Shown: positions 1 through 12,625 of the stretch, in pieces
Layout of the letters: every line of letters starts with the position of its first letter
How positions within the stretch are numbered: position 1 is the first letter of the stretch
DNA from: Sitta carolinensis
Taxonomy: Eukaryota > Chordata > Aves > Passeriformes > Sittidae
DNA: 64,000 bases
NCBI GenBank assembly: GCA_032173965.1
Contig: JAVUNC010000004.1
Span: 20,995,001 to 21,059,000, forward strand
Reading direction: 5' to 3'
Translations under genes and position numbers: made by a program
Notes under the pieces: generated by a model
Told to the model about the DNA's origin: nothing
The model's database searches: none
The model's input: the letters and a program-made list of their open reading frames with translations, nothing else

Positions 1-70
1 GAAGAATCTTTTCTTTTCATCTTAATTTCTTTTTTCTTTTTTACTTTTTCTGCTAGTTATTTTTTCTATT
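1..70. other. T-rich left edge of window
   Basis: This is a pyrimidine-rich, mostly T run on the plus strand. Read on the minus strand it is an A-rich stretch lying directly downstream of the LTR at 71-639. No gene or recognised repeat is visible. It shows no retroviral primer-binding-site sequence next to the LTR, which argues that the LTR is not the 5' LTR of an intact provirus. Confidence 0.6.
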
Positions 71-639
71 TGACGGGGTTGACCGGAACCCAGGCTAGCT
101 CACGGCACACCGGCACCGCGCCAGGTGCAGGGAACAGCTGAGGCGTGGGGTTTGTGCTCTCAGCTGAACCTTAGGAGCAAAGGTTCCTAAGCACCGACAG
201 TCTCACCGCAGCCAGGGCTCAGGCAAAGAAGAAAGAGAGAGACTCTGCAAGGCTGAAGCTCCAACCGGGAGAATTTATCATGGTCAAAGGGGATAGGCAC
301 GAAGAGAGCCCTGTGCAGCTCTGTGCACAGGGTTTTATACGGGTGCAAAACAAGGGGCAGGTGCAACACATTATCCAATGGGGTTAAGTCGGGGCAGAGT
401 TGAAGGGTTGGGTCACAGGTCTCGGGGAATCAGGATAAGTGGGAGGAGGGAAAGGGTCACGGGATTGGTTCTGGGAGGATTGACATGCAAGGAGCTGGAA
501 CAGAGGCGGAACAAGGGGTTGGGTAACTGGGATTGACAGGGAAGGGACTGGAACATCGGTGTGGAAAAGCCATGGAGGGAAGCAGGGGGAGGACACAACT
601 TCGGGCACAAATCAACTTGGGGATACACGTAGGGGCGCA
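71..639 (-). mobile_element. Endogenous retrovirus LTR, family 1, copy A
   Basis: This LTR lies on the minus strand and has a close second copy in the same orientation at 40211-40802. On the minus strand the landmarks come in LTR order: a CCAAT box (464-468), an inverted CCAAT (about 375-380), a TATA box GTATAAAACC (331-340), and then a degenerate polyadenylation signal GATAAA (274-279). The second copy keeps the intact AATAAA at that last site. A GC-rich U5 leads to the terminus at 71. The ends fit TG...CA. No primer-binding site or polypurine tract flanks it, and no target-site duplication is visible because the two flanks differ sharply in composition. Reading frames crossing it are open by chance because the sequence is G+C-rich. 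Assignment to an LTR is firm; the retroviral class is not determined. Confidence 0.82.
331..340 (-). promoter_or_regulatory. TATA box of LTR copy A
   Basis: The minus strand reads GTATAAAACC. It sits about 35 bases upstream of an inverted CCAAT in plus coordinates and about 55 bases before the polyadenylation-signal remnant, which is the usual U3/R layout of a retroviral LTR. The transcription start would fall near 305-310 on the minus strand. Whether it is still active cannot be told from sequence. Confidence 0.6.
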
Positions 640-955
640 GGCTCCGGCGGGCAGCAGGACAGCCGCGCTGGCCCGCAGGGCACAGCCGCCGGCACACAGC
701 CCAGCACTCGCCTGCCCGGAGCGGGAGGCGATGGGGAGGCGGTGGCGCAGGAGGCCGGCGGAGAGCAGTGCCCAGGCGATATCGCCACGCATGGTGTGCC
801 GGCGGGGCAGGGAGCCCGGCCCCGGCCCCGGCAGCACTGGCGGCGCGGGGCCGGAGCGCTGCCCGCCCCTGCCCGCACGCCGCCCCTGCAGCGCCGGGGC
901 CGGCAGAGCCGCGGGGCGCCCCGGCGCAGCGCCAGAGCAAGAAACTAACACAAAC
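640..955. other. Very GC-rich, CpG-rich island next to an LTR
   Basis: This segment is well over 70% G+C by eye and full of CpG, in a window that is otherwise A+T-rich. It begins exactly at the end of LTR copy A and fades at about 955. The minus strand carries a G-quadruplex-capable run around 811-834, and an ATG in a fair Kozak context near 792 that opens a short hydrophobic frame running into the LTR. That could be the start of a first exon, but long open frames are expected in such G+C-rich DNA and I recognise no protein. The sequence is absent beside LTR copy B, so it is probably not part of the LTR. Possibilities are a CpG-island promoter or first exon on the minus strand, a captured host segment, or part of another element. 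Confidence 0.5.
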
Positions 956-1829
956 ATAAGTTGCAGCACTATTTATCCTGATTAGTGTTCAGTGGAAAGG
1001 CCCCATAACCTTTGCTGTAAAATTTAACTCCCCTGGGAAACATTCTGAAGGCAGACAGGCCTTGCACCTCTAACTGAAGCATTTCATAATTGCCTTACAA
1101 AATTAAAATGTAGCCCATGTAATTTAATTTATTTGTCTAGATGTATTCGATGTTACCAAATATTTTTAAAGGCAGACCTTGGAAATCAGTAATATCTGTC
1201 GTTAGATAACTATAAGCTTGTATATAACATAATTTGAATAAGCTTATTATCAATCTAGTCTAAATTTCTGTCACTACCAGAACCATCATTAAAAAATAAT
1301 CTCATGTTTTTCAGGCGATTCTTTGATAATATATTTTGTACACATGAAAATTGAGATATCTATCACTGCTAAAAAAATATTTGGTTCGTCCAAAAATACT
1401 GTTTATTATATTTTGGTACAAGGAAATATTTTTATGACAGTGCTGTAGAGGTATCTATGATGATTTAAATCCAACCCTGTGTCTTGAACATAATCATATC
1501 ACGAAACCTAACATTAATTTGTTATTGTGTTTGTCAGAGACTAGAAAGATTGATCTCTCAAGACATTTTGCTATGCCTGTGGGGGGAAGTCGGGCAGGTC
1601 AGGCCCTGCCCTGTCAAGACAGCGCCCTGCCCCACAGCCTCTAGAGCCTGTATCCCAGCCCTGCACAGGTGCCAATCATGGAACTGAACCATGATTTTTA
1701 AGAGTTAAGATTTTAGCTGAGAGTTAGAAGTAATTCCTATTGAAGTTAGCTACACAAACGATAGATTAATGATTATTAGATGCTTAAGCTAGAGCTGATT
1801 TTTATACTTTTTGCTATTATGAGCTTATT
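956..1829. other. A+T-rich noncoding sequence
   Basis: Stop codons are frequent in all six frames. A short G+C-richer patch at about 1577-1690 breaks the background but carries no recognisable motif or repeat. No gene seen. Confidence 0.6.
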
Positions 1830-2358
1830 TGCAGAAGGAAGTGGAGCAAGTGAACCATTTTAAGAACGTAAACCAGTAAAACAATACCCAGCACCTGGAC
1901 TTTCTGGCAATCACGAAACGGGTGACCTTAGAGTGTGCCAGGGGATCACAGAGACCTGATGAAGACTTTCCTGACTTCATCTCTAAGACCACTGACTCAA
2001 TTCAAGACCGCCGAGCCAAATCAAGAGACAAGTTGCGCGCACGTCCTCAGCTCTGGTACCTGGAGCACCTCCTCCCCAGCCTTCTGCATTGACCTTGGTG
2101 CCTGCAGAGCTGTTCCTCTCACATGTTCTCACCCTGCTTTTCTCTGGCCAAAATTACAACTGTGCAATAACTTTTTTTCTTCTTCCTCTTAACTCTGTTA
2201 TCGCAGAGACATTGCCATCGTTTCTAATTGGCCCAGCCTTGGACAGCAGCATGTCCAACTTTGGAGCTCCCTACATAGAGGAAGCTTCCAGCAGCTTCTC
2301 ACAGAAGCCACCCCCATAGCCCTCTGCTATCAAAGCTTGGCTATGCAAACCTAAAACA
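1830..2358 (+). mobile_element. Endogenous retrovirus LTR fragment (plus orientation)
   Basis: I recognise this as a common passerine LTR-type repeat. Distinctive stretches are the segment around 1921-1960, the segment at 2195-2260 with an ATTGGC motif, and the 3' end near 2340-2358 (GCTATGCAAACCTAAAACA). An AATAAA-like signal (AATAAC) lies at about 2167-2172, followed by a pyrimidine-rich R/U5-like stretch. The proposed TG start at 1830 and CA end at 2358 are inferred, and no convincing target-site duplication was found. It carries no coding sequence; two short plus-strand frames across it are by-products. Confidence 0.55.
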
Positions 2359-4495
2359 GTAAAGTTTCTTCCAATTAACAGTTTGGTCCAGTAATTTCCT
2401 TTAGTTTTAATAATTAATTTGAAAGTATTCAGGCTTGCGTATTTATTAGTAACAGTCTTCACTCAAGTGACTTCCTGAAGAGCAGAATATCTTGCTCTAA
2501 CCCATTACCATTTATTATAACTGCAATTGTCAATTTTCAACAATTTCATCTTTCAGAGCCTTTCTTAAAAATTCCTTAGTGGAGACACTTTTAGAAAGTT
2601 TCTTAATTAGATTAGTGCTTTAAAAGGAAAGAGAATGTTGTGCATGTGTCAGAAAATAAATCTATTTCATTATTTCCCACCAAAATTTAAAAAATTTTTT
2701 GACAGAATTTTCAGATAAGCAAATGTTATGTTATCTCAGTGGAACAACTGAGAGTAAATTGTAACAGTTTATGGCACAAAAAACCCCATATTATAATAAC
2801 TGTGTTTTCTTCTAGTCACTATAAACATAACATTCAAGCAAATGTAATACCAGAAAAATTCAAGGTTCTGAGTTTTCCTTAAAATAATTTTCTTATTCTT
2901 CTTTAATATTAAGGTAATTTCCTGTTTTGAAATTCTGTGGTAGGTCAAAAAGCTAAAATGAACATCTTGAAAAGAGTTATTTAATCTCATCAAGGTGAAA
3001 TAATTTTAAACATATAATTTATATAATGGCTGTGCTTCTATAAAAGCCATTGAGCTCAAAAATCAAAGGGTAACTGAGTGAATCTATATCTCCCCAATGA
3101 GGTAATAAATGCACTTTAACGCTGACATTTCTTTGGGCAGTACCCTCAAGAGCTATTCAGTGTACTGAAAATGCTGACATCAGGTAATCTATTCATTACA
3201 TTACAAATTTGGGCATCTGTTACATTTTTTCTTGATCCCTTTGTTTAAAGCTCATAGATCTATGTACAATGTCAGTTCTCCTGTGTATGTTGTTACTTTA
3301 TCTACATGGTGTTTTTACACTATATTGGTAAATCCATTTTGGCCATTACCTGGAAATACTGTTAACAACAGTGGTTTCCAAAATTCTTATTAATTCAGTT
3401 CCACAAAAAATTGAAATTTTTTCTGGACCATAAACATGATAATTTAATAAGAAAAACATAATTAGGGTTGGCTATGTTGTTAGTGATAGATGTAGCAATT
3501 TAGTCATGAGGCAATAGCTGCTGTTTATTTTTTGAGAAGACGTCTCAGATATGACATGAGATATTTCAAATACAGCAATAAAAAGACATCTCCAGCAAGC
3601 AGCATTGTCACTTCATATGGAACAGAGCTCTGCTAGAGTTATTATTGAGGAAAAAGATGGAAAACCAAAATATCTTTTTTTGTTCTATCTTTCTGCAATA
3701 AATTCTTGAGGCTAGGTACAACCATTTTTTGATCCTTTTTTTTTTTTTTTTTTTTATTTTTGTTTAATTAATACTAAAAGTATTTATACAATTGGGAAAA
3801 ATATCAACAGAAGATAGTGAAATATATATTTTTCCTCTCATATTGACTGCAGTAAATCATTCTGTGACATGATCCAGGGTAATGAGAAAATTAATATCAA
3901 ATCCTTTAGGTTTCAGAGTATAGTATATAAAGTGACATCTGATGGAAAGCAAATGCTTAAGCTCAAGACAGCCATTCAGGCTGTGTTACCCACAGATGCC
4001 AAGGCTTGAGATGCTTGGCTTCATTCTGGACAACCAAGTCAACCTTTCTACATGTGGATACCCACAGAAATTGGTATTTAAACTTAGAAGTTTGCACTTC
4101 TAATCTCAAGAATTTGCCTTTCTGTTTGAGCTCGAGCCTACAAGTTTGAACAGTTCAGAAGTAGTTGAGAAGACATTTAAATTCCTTTTAAATCCAGAAG
4201 GAATTCCTATGGATTGCAATGTTAATGCCTTTCTATTTTCTCTTTGAGTATTTGCCAAGGTACTAGAAAAAATGTCCTAAACTCCGTTAAACTTTAGGGA
4301 ATATAATTTTGTCAGAGCCAGTTCATGTCAGGCAAAAATCTTAAACATTAAGCTAAGCATTAAAAAAGGACAGTGAATAATATAGTAACAAAGCTAGATA
4401 AAATTTTGTATCAGGGTGCATAATTTTGTAGATCAGTAGAATGAACAGATGACTAGGAAATCATCATACTAAATTTTTGGGACTGCTCTTGCAGT
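2359..4495. other. A+T-rich noncoding sequence
   Basis: This is unique-looking sequence with many stops. A run of 20 T lies at 3736-3755. No exon, RNA gene or recognisable repeat was found. Confidence 0.6.
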
Positions 4496-5057
4496 TGTTG
4501 TGGTTTAACCCCAGCCAGCAACCAAGCCCCACACAGCCACTCACTCACTCCCACCAGCAGGGTCAGGGAGATAATTGGAAGGGTAAAAGTTGTCATAGAG
4601 CTTGTGGGTTGAGATGAAGTCAGCTTAATAGGGAAAGCACACAAACAAAACAAAAGAAGGAACTAATTCACTTCTTCCCAAGGGCAGGCAGTTCAGCGCT
4701 CTCTAGGATATCAGGTCTCTATCACATGCAGCAGTTACTTGGGAACACAAGCATCATTACTCCAAACGTCTCCTCCCATCTCCCTTCTTCCCTCCACTTT
4801 ATATAGTAAGCATGATGGTCTGGAATATCCCTTTGGTCAGTCTGGGTCACCTGTCCTGGCTGTGTCCTCTCAACCTCTGATGCACTCCCAGCCTCTTCAC
4901 CAGTGTGGCAGAACAAAAATCAGGAAAGACCCTGTCTCTGTCTAAGCCCTGCTCAGCAATAACAAAAACATCTCTGTATTCTAAACCCTGTGTTCAGCAC
5001 AGATCCAAAACACAGCCCCATACTTGCAAGAATGCGATCCCAGACAAAACCAGCACA
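4496..5057 (-). mobile_element. Endogenous retrovirus LTR, family A, minus orientation
   Basis: On the plus strand the element opens with TGTTGTGGTTTAACCCCAGC, which is the reversed 3' end of a widespread avian LTR family, and closes with AAACCAGCACA. Read on the minus strand, a TATA box CTATATAAAG lies at 4797-4806 in the middle of the element, as expected at a U3/R border. The block around 4820-4870 matches the U3 of the same family seen in plus orientation at 22978-23226. The length of about 560 bp fits a full solo LTR. The flanks show no clear duplication, and no internal retroviral sequence is present. Confidence 0.8.
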
Positions 5058-7149
5058 CGTTTTAATCAAAATTTTTTGTTAAATGTATAAAATCTGGTGA
5101 GTGAGGCTTTTTAGATACACAAGTATATTTAAATGCTAAGGGTGCTTCTAAAGGTTTTAATACTATTAATTATCTGCTTTTTCATGATGCATCTTAGTTT
5201 CATCATATGACTCTACTTTTGATCCACTGATAGATTGCATCTACCACATAAGACTGATTGCAAACATAGTAAAAGCATTCTGAATATGTAAATGTGAAGT
5301 AAATGTTGCTCTTTTTTAATGAATCTTTGAGTTTAGAAACAACAGAAGAATTCTGACATTTCAATGTTTGAGAATTTAGCATAATTATGTTTTGATAGTG
5401 AAAATATTTGAGGGCGATAAACTTGGTACATAAGTTATAACTATCCAGAGAATAGTTAATTTTAATTTACAATAAATGATTTTGAAACTGAATATCTCAG
5501 AATCGAAATTAAATAATAGGTGGTTAAATATTTGTTGGCTTTAATATTACCTAGATTTTATTTCCAGATAAGAAGCAAGCAGAAATTAAGTCAAATGTTA
5601 ATCCCATATTGATCCATTTGATATAAATAATTTTCTCTCTCATTTATCCTCCTAATATTTCTTATTGGATGATACACCTGATGCAGACTGAGCTCAGAGC
5701 TCTGAACTAAAATCCGAAGTCAAAATAGAAGGATTTCTTTTTCGTACTTTACTACATAAACTGTTTGTGGAAAAAATAAAATATGTTTATAAGTTCAAAG
5801 GTTTCTAAATAAATATTGATGTAAAGATGCATCGTATTTAATCAACAAAAGACATATACCATTAAAATAAACCCTGCTTTTGACTAAAGAGTAAATAATT
5901 TTTCTGATGTCAGGTGTCCAAAGGCTTTAAGTATGAAAATGGAGGACCTTCTTATTCACTGTTTGAGGTAGATACAGTTTCTATTCCCTTTTGTGAATGT
6001 TATCACTAACAAAATTACAGAACAATCAGAGCTGAACTTGTGAGAATTTGTGCTCTGTAGAAGGAAGAGTGTGAAGACGAATGAAAAGCCTCTGTCAGAG
6101 GAGAGAGCATTTTCAATTACTAGTGTTGAGTACATTATAGGGAAACATGCAAATGTGTTAAGCAAGCTCTTCTGTGACAAAACAAAGTGACAACACAATA
6201 ACTCTTGCATTTTCACAGTTTAGCTACAAGTAAAACGACTTCTTTTCCATCTTCAAAGCTCCAAAGCACCTTAGCCCCCAAGAACCATGCATTTATCATG
6301 CCACTTACAATAGGATTTGGTATCTGACATACACCAAATGATTGTCAAAAGGACCCCAAGTAATCATTAGGTGTTAGTTTGTTATTTTCTGCATAGATTA
6401 CTATGGCATTTTCACAGATCCATTGTCTGACCTTGATTAAAATTCAGAAAATGTTAGCCCATTGTCTGTCTTCAGACCACAGAACAATACCTCTATTTTG
6501 ACATACCTTTAATAAACCAGACATTTCATTTATCTTTGCAAAATGGAGTGAGATTGCTGGTTTATTTATCCTTCATGCACATCTGAGATGTGATTGGCAG
6601 ACTTGTTATAGACATATTATTAAGCTATTTCAGCTCTACATATAGTTCCACAATAATTCAAACAATAGCAATTTGAGCTCTCTGCTGGCTACAAAATAAT
6701 GGGAGTGCCTTAGAGTCTACAAAATATATTGATAGTATTACTCAGTTCTCATTTTACATTTTAATTGAAACCATTATCAAATAATGATTCTAAGCCAGAA
6801 ATAATAGTTAATAAAGTTCTGGATATCATATCTGCTCCTGTTGTTCTAAGGTCTGACTATTCCAGCTGAGGGATAAGAGTCCTCTGCTATAGTTTCTCTA
6901 TCAGAAGTTAGAGTGCTTATTAGAGGATTCAATAGACACATTTGGCAGTGGATATACAGTGCTCTTGAAAAATGCTGGTTGGATTACCTGAAAATGGAAA
7001 TTTTCTACTGTATGTTATGGATAATTAACATTGGTATCATCATCTGAGGTTTTCCAGGTGTGTGTCAAGTCCTGATAGAATGTTTCCCATGAGATTATGA
7101 ATTATAAATCAAATAAACAAGATGAGGGGATGCACACTCATTTTGACCT
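5058..7149. other. A+T-rich noncoding sequence
   Basis: This is single-copy-looking sequence. The longest frame here (minus strand, about 86 codons at 5956-6216) has no recognisable domain and is no longer than expected by chance. No RNA gene or repeat recognised. Confidence 0.6.
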
Positions 7150-7222
7150 GCACTGAGCAGTGCAGTGGGTGATGTAACCTCAGGGGTCCTCTCCAACAGA
7201 AAGTGATTCTCCAATTTAATGA
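7150..7222 (+). mobile_element. CR1 LINE 3' end fragment (degraded)
   Basis: The stretch around 7168-7222 resembles the CR1 3' untranslated end in sense orientation: a GATG-type motif, then a copy of the CCTCAGGGGTCC / TCCAACAGAAA / TGATTCT series. It is short and diverged, so the boundaries are approximate. Confidence 0.5.
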
Positions 7223-7495
7223 GCCTATGCTTGTCCCAGGCAGTCCCTAGGCATGACTCAGACACTGCTCACAGCACCCTGAAATGGAGTGTTCCTTTTT
7301 ATGTAGAGAAAAATGAAAGCAGAGAGTTTATTTATAAGATATATCATCAGCCATTAGATGTATATTTTGTCCATAGTCTGTATAAGAAAAAATACTCTAT
7401 ATGACTTTTTTTTTTACCATTACTATATAAACAATATTATTCTTAAATGTAAGAGACTTAAAGATCACAATTGCATTAAACACCGTAAAGGCTAC
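7223..7495. other. A+T-rich spacer
   Basis: The sequence between a CR1 remnant and an LTR. Nothing recognisable is present beyond stops in all frames. Confidence 0.5.
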
Positions 7496-7998
7496 TGGAG
7501 AAACTAGACATAAGATAAACCACCACAGCAGGAACTCAAGATAAGTACAGAAGAGAGGAACTTGCAGCAGGAAGGCAATAATTCCAGGCCTAGCAGAGCT
7601 GAGGTCTAGTCAGCACACCTTACTTAGTGCATCCAGGCAAAAAATTCCCTCTGTGGCAGACTGTGAGAAAGCAATTGTTCATACACATGCCTTCTCAAGT
7701 TACGGGAACAGCATCTATGCTCTGTGGAGAACCAGACTATATACAAGTGTTGCCGGAGAATAACCACTCTGGGACCCCTGCCACTGAGAGGACATGGGCG
7801 AAGGACCAGGGAGATGTTGTGGGATCCACAGGTGTGGATCATATTATATTTTGCTTGATCTCTGTCTCTCCCTCTTCACTCCTTCCCACCTTTCCCATTT
7901 CTGTCTCACATTTACAGTTAGATAAAACCTGTATTATTGATTTTTGCATTTGCACCTTAATTCAGGCAGTGGCATCTCTTAATAATCGGATCATAACA
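7496..7998 (+). mobile_element. Endogenous retrovirus LTR fragment (plus orientation)
   Basis: I recognise a passerine LTR-type repeat from stretches at 7580-7620, 7665-7720, and 7795-7860 (GTTGTGGGATCC followed by a short inverted copy, GTGGATC). Near 7920 a GATAAA polyadenylation-signal remnant is followed by a U5-like stretch. The 128-codon plus-strand frame at 7627-8013 lies wholly inside it and matches no retroviral protein region I can identify, so I treat it as noncoding. Possible TG/CA ends are at 7496 and 7998, flanked by imperfect CTAC/CTAT. A CR1 begins 16 bases downstream. Confidence 0.5.
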
Positions 7999-8013
7999 CT
8001 ATGTTATTTATAA

Positions 8014-8370
8014 TATCATGGAATTTTAGAATGGCCTGGGCTGAAAAGGGCCCTTAAAGATTATCCAGCTCCAATCCTGACTCTATAGGAAGGGACATCT
8101 TTTCCTAGACTGAAGTGCTCTGAGGTCCACCCAGCCTGGCCTTAAACACTTCAAGGTATGGGGCACCCACAGCTTCTCTGGGAAACTTGTTCCAATGCCT
8201 CACCACCCTTACGGTAAAGAATTTCTTCTTAATATCTAATCTAAATCTATGGTATTTCAGTTTGAAACTAATTCCCCTTGTTCTTTCACTAGGTGTTCTG
8301 AATAAAACTCTCTCTCTGCCTTCAGATACTGGAAGGCTACAATTAGGCTACACCCAAATTACCTTATCCT
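8014..8370 (-). mobile_element. CR1 LINE 3' end, minus strand
   Basis: The plus strand starts with a decayed copy of the CR1 tail (ATCATGGAATTTTAGAATGG). It then runs through the reverse complement of the CR1 3' region: the TTAAAGATTATCCAGCTCC block, the CTTGTTCCAATGCC block near 8190, and the AAGAATTTCTTCTTAATATC block near 8220. It is 5'-truncated at about 8370, which is usual for CR1. It is noncoding now; the 61-codon frame within it is a by-product. Confidence 0.88.
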
Positions 8371-11300
8371 AAACTGTTAAGCGAAGTTTGACATTTTGAT
8401 CACATGTATTTTTGTGCATGAAGATAAATGAGTGGCTATCAGCCAGAATTCTAAGCAATGAAAGGTCTTGTTTTTAAGAAGAGCATAAATAAATATATTG
8501 GTAACCTTCAGGTTCAGCAAACAGAAAGGTATGCATATCACTGTCCACTCACTGAGCCCCCACCACTCCAGCATTGGCTTTGTTTGTGTGCCGATCCTTT
8601 TATTAATTTAGGCTCAGCCTAGGGAAATTTGATGATTTCTGAATTTCTCTGTGTAAGTGTAATAGTCTTCCCAGCTGAAACAGCATTTCTGTTCTGACAC
8701 ATATTTCCCATGGTGCAGCAAAACAAAGAGCTCCTTTCTCTGCATAATGTATTTTTTCTATGCTAATCATTCAGAAGACAAAGTTAATGTACACCTTAAA
8801 ACACCTAAAAATGTCATAAAAATGATGATTTGTTTTCAGTTGTTGGGAACTCTAAAAGGAGGTGTTTCATTTGTTTGCTATTTTAATTGCCTTCATGCAC
8901 TTACCTGCAGTCTGTAAATGTCTTCTCAAACATTTTTACATTGGCTTGACAATGTAAGATTGATAGTGACAATAACAAAACTGCATAACATGTATAATAA
9001 AAACTCTTGGTGTTTATTGTAGCAAGCACTCCCTTATGTTCATATATGAGTCATATGAGTGTCTGTCTACACTGACATAAATTTATCAGACCTTACTGTA
9101 TGCTTACATTATGTGACACTCACATGTAATAAAGGAAGGCTTCCAAATGGACTAAATTTATTACAGGAAAAAAAAATAAAAGAAAATGAAGAAATAAAAT
9201 TAAGCAGAAATACAGCTAATTAGATAAGTGCTTAGATAGGAACTGGTAGATTTGAGACTAGTGAAAATCTGTTCTATAGAACAGAAATTCAAAGTGCTAT
9301 TTCTAATACTGCAATTACTGAAGATTTTTACCCTTGTCAGTCCTGAATTAAATTTAAAAATGAAAAATGCTTTTCATATCCTAATGACTGTAGCAACATT
9401 CAGGAAAAGGAATTGAAAAGAGTGCACTCTCTTGTATTTCTTGATTCTGATACAGGATAAAGCACAGATTTTCATGCAGTGTGTTATAATAACTTTTTCA
9501 TTTTGCCAGAAAAGATGTTCAATTTCTGTAGATATCAAAACAACAAGGAAGAAATCAGTAAGCATCATCTAAGCATTAAATTTTCCACATCAACTAAAAT
9601 TAAAATTCAGAATCTGACCTGAAAAGTGTTAGTGAAGAAATTCAGAGTATCTCCATATTTTCCAGGTTTATACATGGGTACCAAAGATCAAATTCCAACC
9701 AAAAACGACATCTTCATAATGATTTTTTTCTTTATTTCTTCCACCTTTTTTTTGAATTTTAGATCTTGTTTATTACAGGTTTTTAAATATTTTCCCCAAA
9801 ACTTCTCACTAAGACAAGTATAGATGTCATATTTCTATAGTACTATTTTTTTTAATTATTTATTAAAAAATAGCTATTTCTTTGCCATTTAGAGGGGGCA
9901 ATCACAATGATTAAGTGGACAAAGCCCTCAAACAAAGTGTTAATTAAAATATTCCTATTTAAAAAATCTCTTTAATTTTCACAATAACATCTGTCTGCAT
10001 CAAAAATTTAAACCCCTTTCTGAATTGGTGTCATCATAGATTTAGATAGTATCCTATTCTCATTGGAACAATTCCATTAGCATGATTTGGAGTCTCTTAG
10101 ATGGCAAATAAAATTATTTATTTTCTTTGATTGTATATCACTATCTTGCAAAAAGGAGTGAAGATAATTTTCAGATACTTGTTTCAGATACTTTGTAATA
10201 TCACAAAGACATCAAGACAATTGGCAGCCACAAGTGCAATAGAAAAAGCAGAATTAAAATTCTGCTGGTTTAGAAAATTCACGGTGATGGTAGATAAAAA
10301 TAGTCTGGTTATTTGGCCTCCTCTATCGCCACTTGGTAAGAAGAAGGTGCAACAACTGACCTTTGAGATTGACCTTATTTTCAGATGCTGCTGCCTTGGC
10401 CATGTAACCCTTAAAGAGGATAGAAACAAGCTATAAAATTACTGTAGAAAAATACCGCAGATTGACTCTGCTGTAAAAACCACAGTTATTCTGCAGTACT
10501 TGTGTCAGGAAAATTATTTCCTCCTAATAATTCCAAGAGAGTATTAAATGACAGTGCATTTAGTCACGGAATACGAGAAACTTCACATCAACACCTCCAT
10601 TAGCTGAAAAAAGAGGGAGCTGAGGATGCTTTTCTGTGGGTACTAGAGTAAGATGATTAATTAACGCAATCTTCCTGCAGAAAAGGGATGTTGTGCATAA
10701 TGTACAAAAACCACTTTTCGTAACAAGATATTCTTTCCATATATAGTTATTGGTTCAGGCAAGACATTCTACCTTGTATTTTTTTTCCCAGATATCTATA
10801 TAGTACTAATTTGTTATATATGGTACAAAAATGTGCCTTACAAAATTTTTTTTTATTATTTTTTAATAGAAGCATCTTAAATATAAGAGGAGAATTTAAA
10901 TCATCAATATAAAATGAGCAGGTCTAAATTTGTGTTATATCATAATCTGTCACAAAATATTTTGCTTATTTTATATTGAATAAAAGTCATCTTCCCATGG
11001 GAGTAGATAGTGAGTCACTGTTGCCCAAGCCAATAATAGGTAACAATAGCCTAACTGAGAAGACAAAAATAAACAATGTGGGTTTTTTTAAGAACCATGG
11101 ACCAACACCTGAGTTAGTACAAGTCCACATGGCTTCATTTAGGAATGGGAATGTTATGTTGCATATCAAAGTCCTTTGAAGTTAAAAGACTTCATAAACG
11201 TAGATGACTACTGGAAAGATAAACACCAGATGTTTTCCAGAAAGAACCAAAAGAGGTGTTTCTCTTAGACTGAACTAATGAAAAACTTGTAGAAATAATG

Positions 11301-12625
11301 TGACAAAGAAAGCCTGTTCTATTTAAGGCAATTTGACAAGGTTGCAAACTAAGAGGAAAGAGAAGAACAGAGAGGCAATGTTAGGTCACACTGAAGAACA
11401 ATGGAATAAAATGGAATAAAGAGAGAGTAAAGAGTATAATACCAGGAATTGTTCCAATTGCAACACATTCAGAAGAGTTAAGGTGACATATTCTGAAACC
11501 CAGATTGCTAAATGCATCATGTTTAGCTCAACACTCAGATGTGATAATTGTACTGTTTCAAATACAATAACTATCTCAATTCCTTGCTCTTAATATTGTC
11601 TAAATGAGTATTTGTTTGTTTTTTTTTTCTGTTGTTGTTTTTAAAGGGAAAAAGTATTTCAGATTATATCCAGATTATTTACCATTAAAATATGTAAATA
11701 TTTAAGAATGTAAGAATATTAAAATGTGTCAAGATTATTTACCATTGCTTTCTATTACTGTTTTTTACATCTGATTTAAAACTTCCGCTCTGCATTCATG
11801 TTGCCATTGGTGTGACATATGAAATAGCAAGAAATGACTGCAAGAAAGCTACTGAGAAGAAAAGCATGAGATCAATAATAAGTTAAATTAAGTGCTAAAT
11901 AATACATAAAGTAAACACCACCATGAGGTAAAATATGTTCTAACTCTCATCCATGCTTGAGAATCATGCCAAACTACAGAAAGTAGATGATTTTGTGTTT
12001 AATTTGCCAAACAATTGCACTACTCATATGCTAAATATATTCTGGTTCACAATGCAAATCTGCAGAATATTTCAATATTTTTCTGTCAATGTATTCATAT
12101 TGTAATTTGTTGGTACTTTACCGTTTAATTAATTCCTTAAGGATTAGTTGCTATAGACACAGCATCACTTTTTCTATACTGTTCATTCACTTAGCAAAGC
12201 ACTCCACTTTAAACTTCTTCTTCATTAATTAGACTGCAGGAAATAATCCAAATAACTTGTTTCTACTGTATTAAAGAATTAAGACAATGATTTTTAACTA
12301 TTACAATTAAGAGCAATTTTAAACCTTTACTGTGTAAAAATGTTCACTGATAAATATTTTATTTATTGCAAAACTGGGGGTATTAGGAAGGCCTGAGTAG
12401 GTTTTATATTCTACTTCTGGAAAGAATATCTCTGATAAAAGCCCACCATTCTTCTGGGCAGTGAAGATGTTTTTAAGAACAAGACTTATGCAACAGGGAA
12501 ACAGTCTTTCTAACAGCAAGAAAGCAGTGAACATATGTTTGGGTCACAAAGAGGTCTGGTGGTGAATGCTCATATCAATATCTAATCTAGAGAAGAGCTC
12601 CACTGGAGAAACTGTTAAAAAGCCA
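8371..12625. other. A+T-rich noncoding sequence
   Basis: This 4.2-kb stretch has no gene and no confidently recognised repeat. The block around 10250-10430 is somewhat less A+T-rich and open on both strands for about 80-100 codons, without recognisable domains. A 15-base direct repeat lies at 11672-11686 and 11732-11746. Confidence 0.6.

Noticed and set aside
413..969. Overlapping minus-strand frames of 129-175 codons at the left end
   Set aside because: They cross the G+C-rich island and LTR copy A in several phases at once. Such overlap is expected where stop codons are rare, and no protein family is recognisable.
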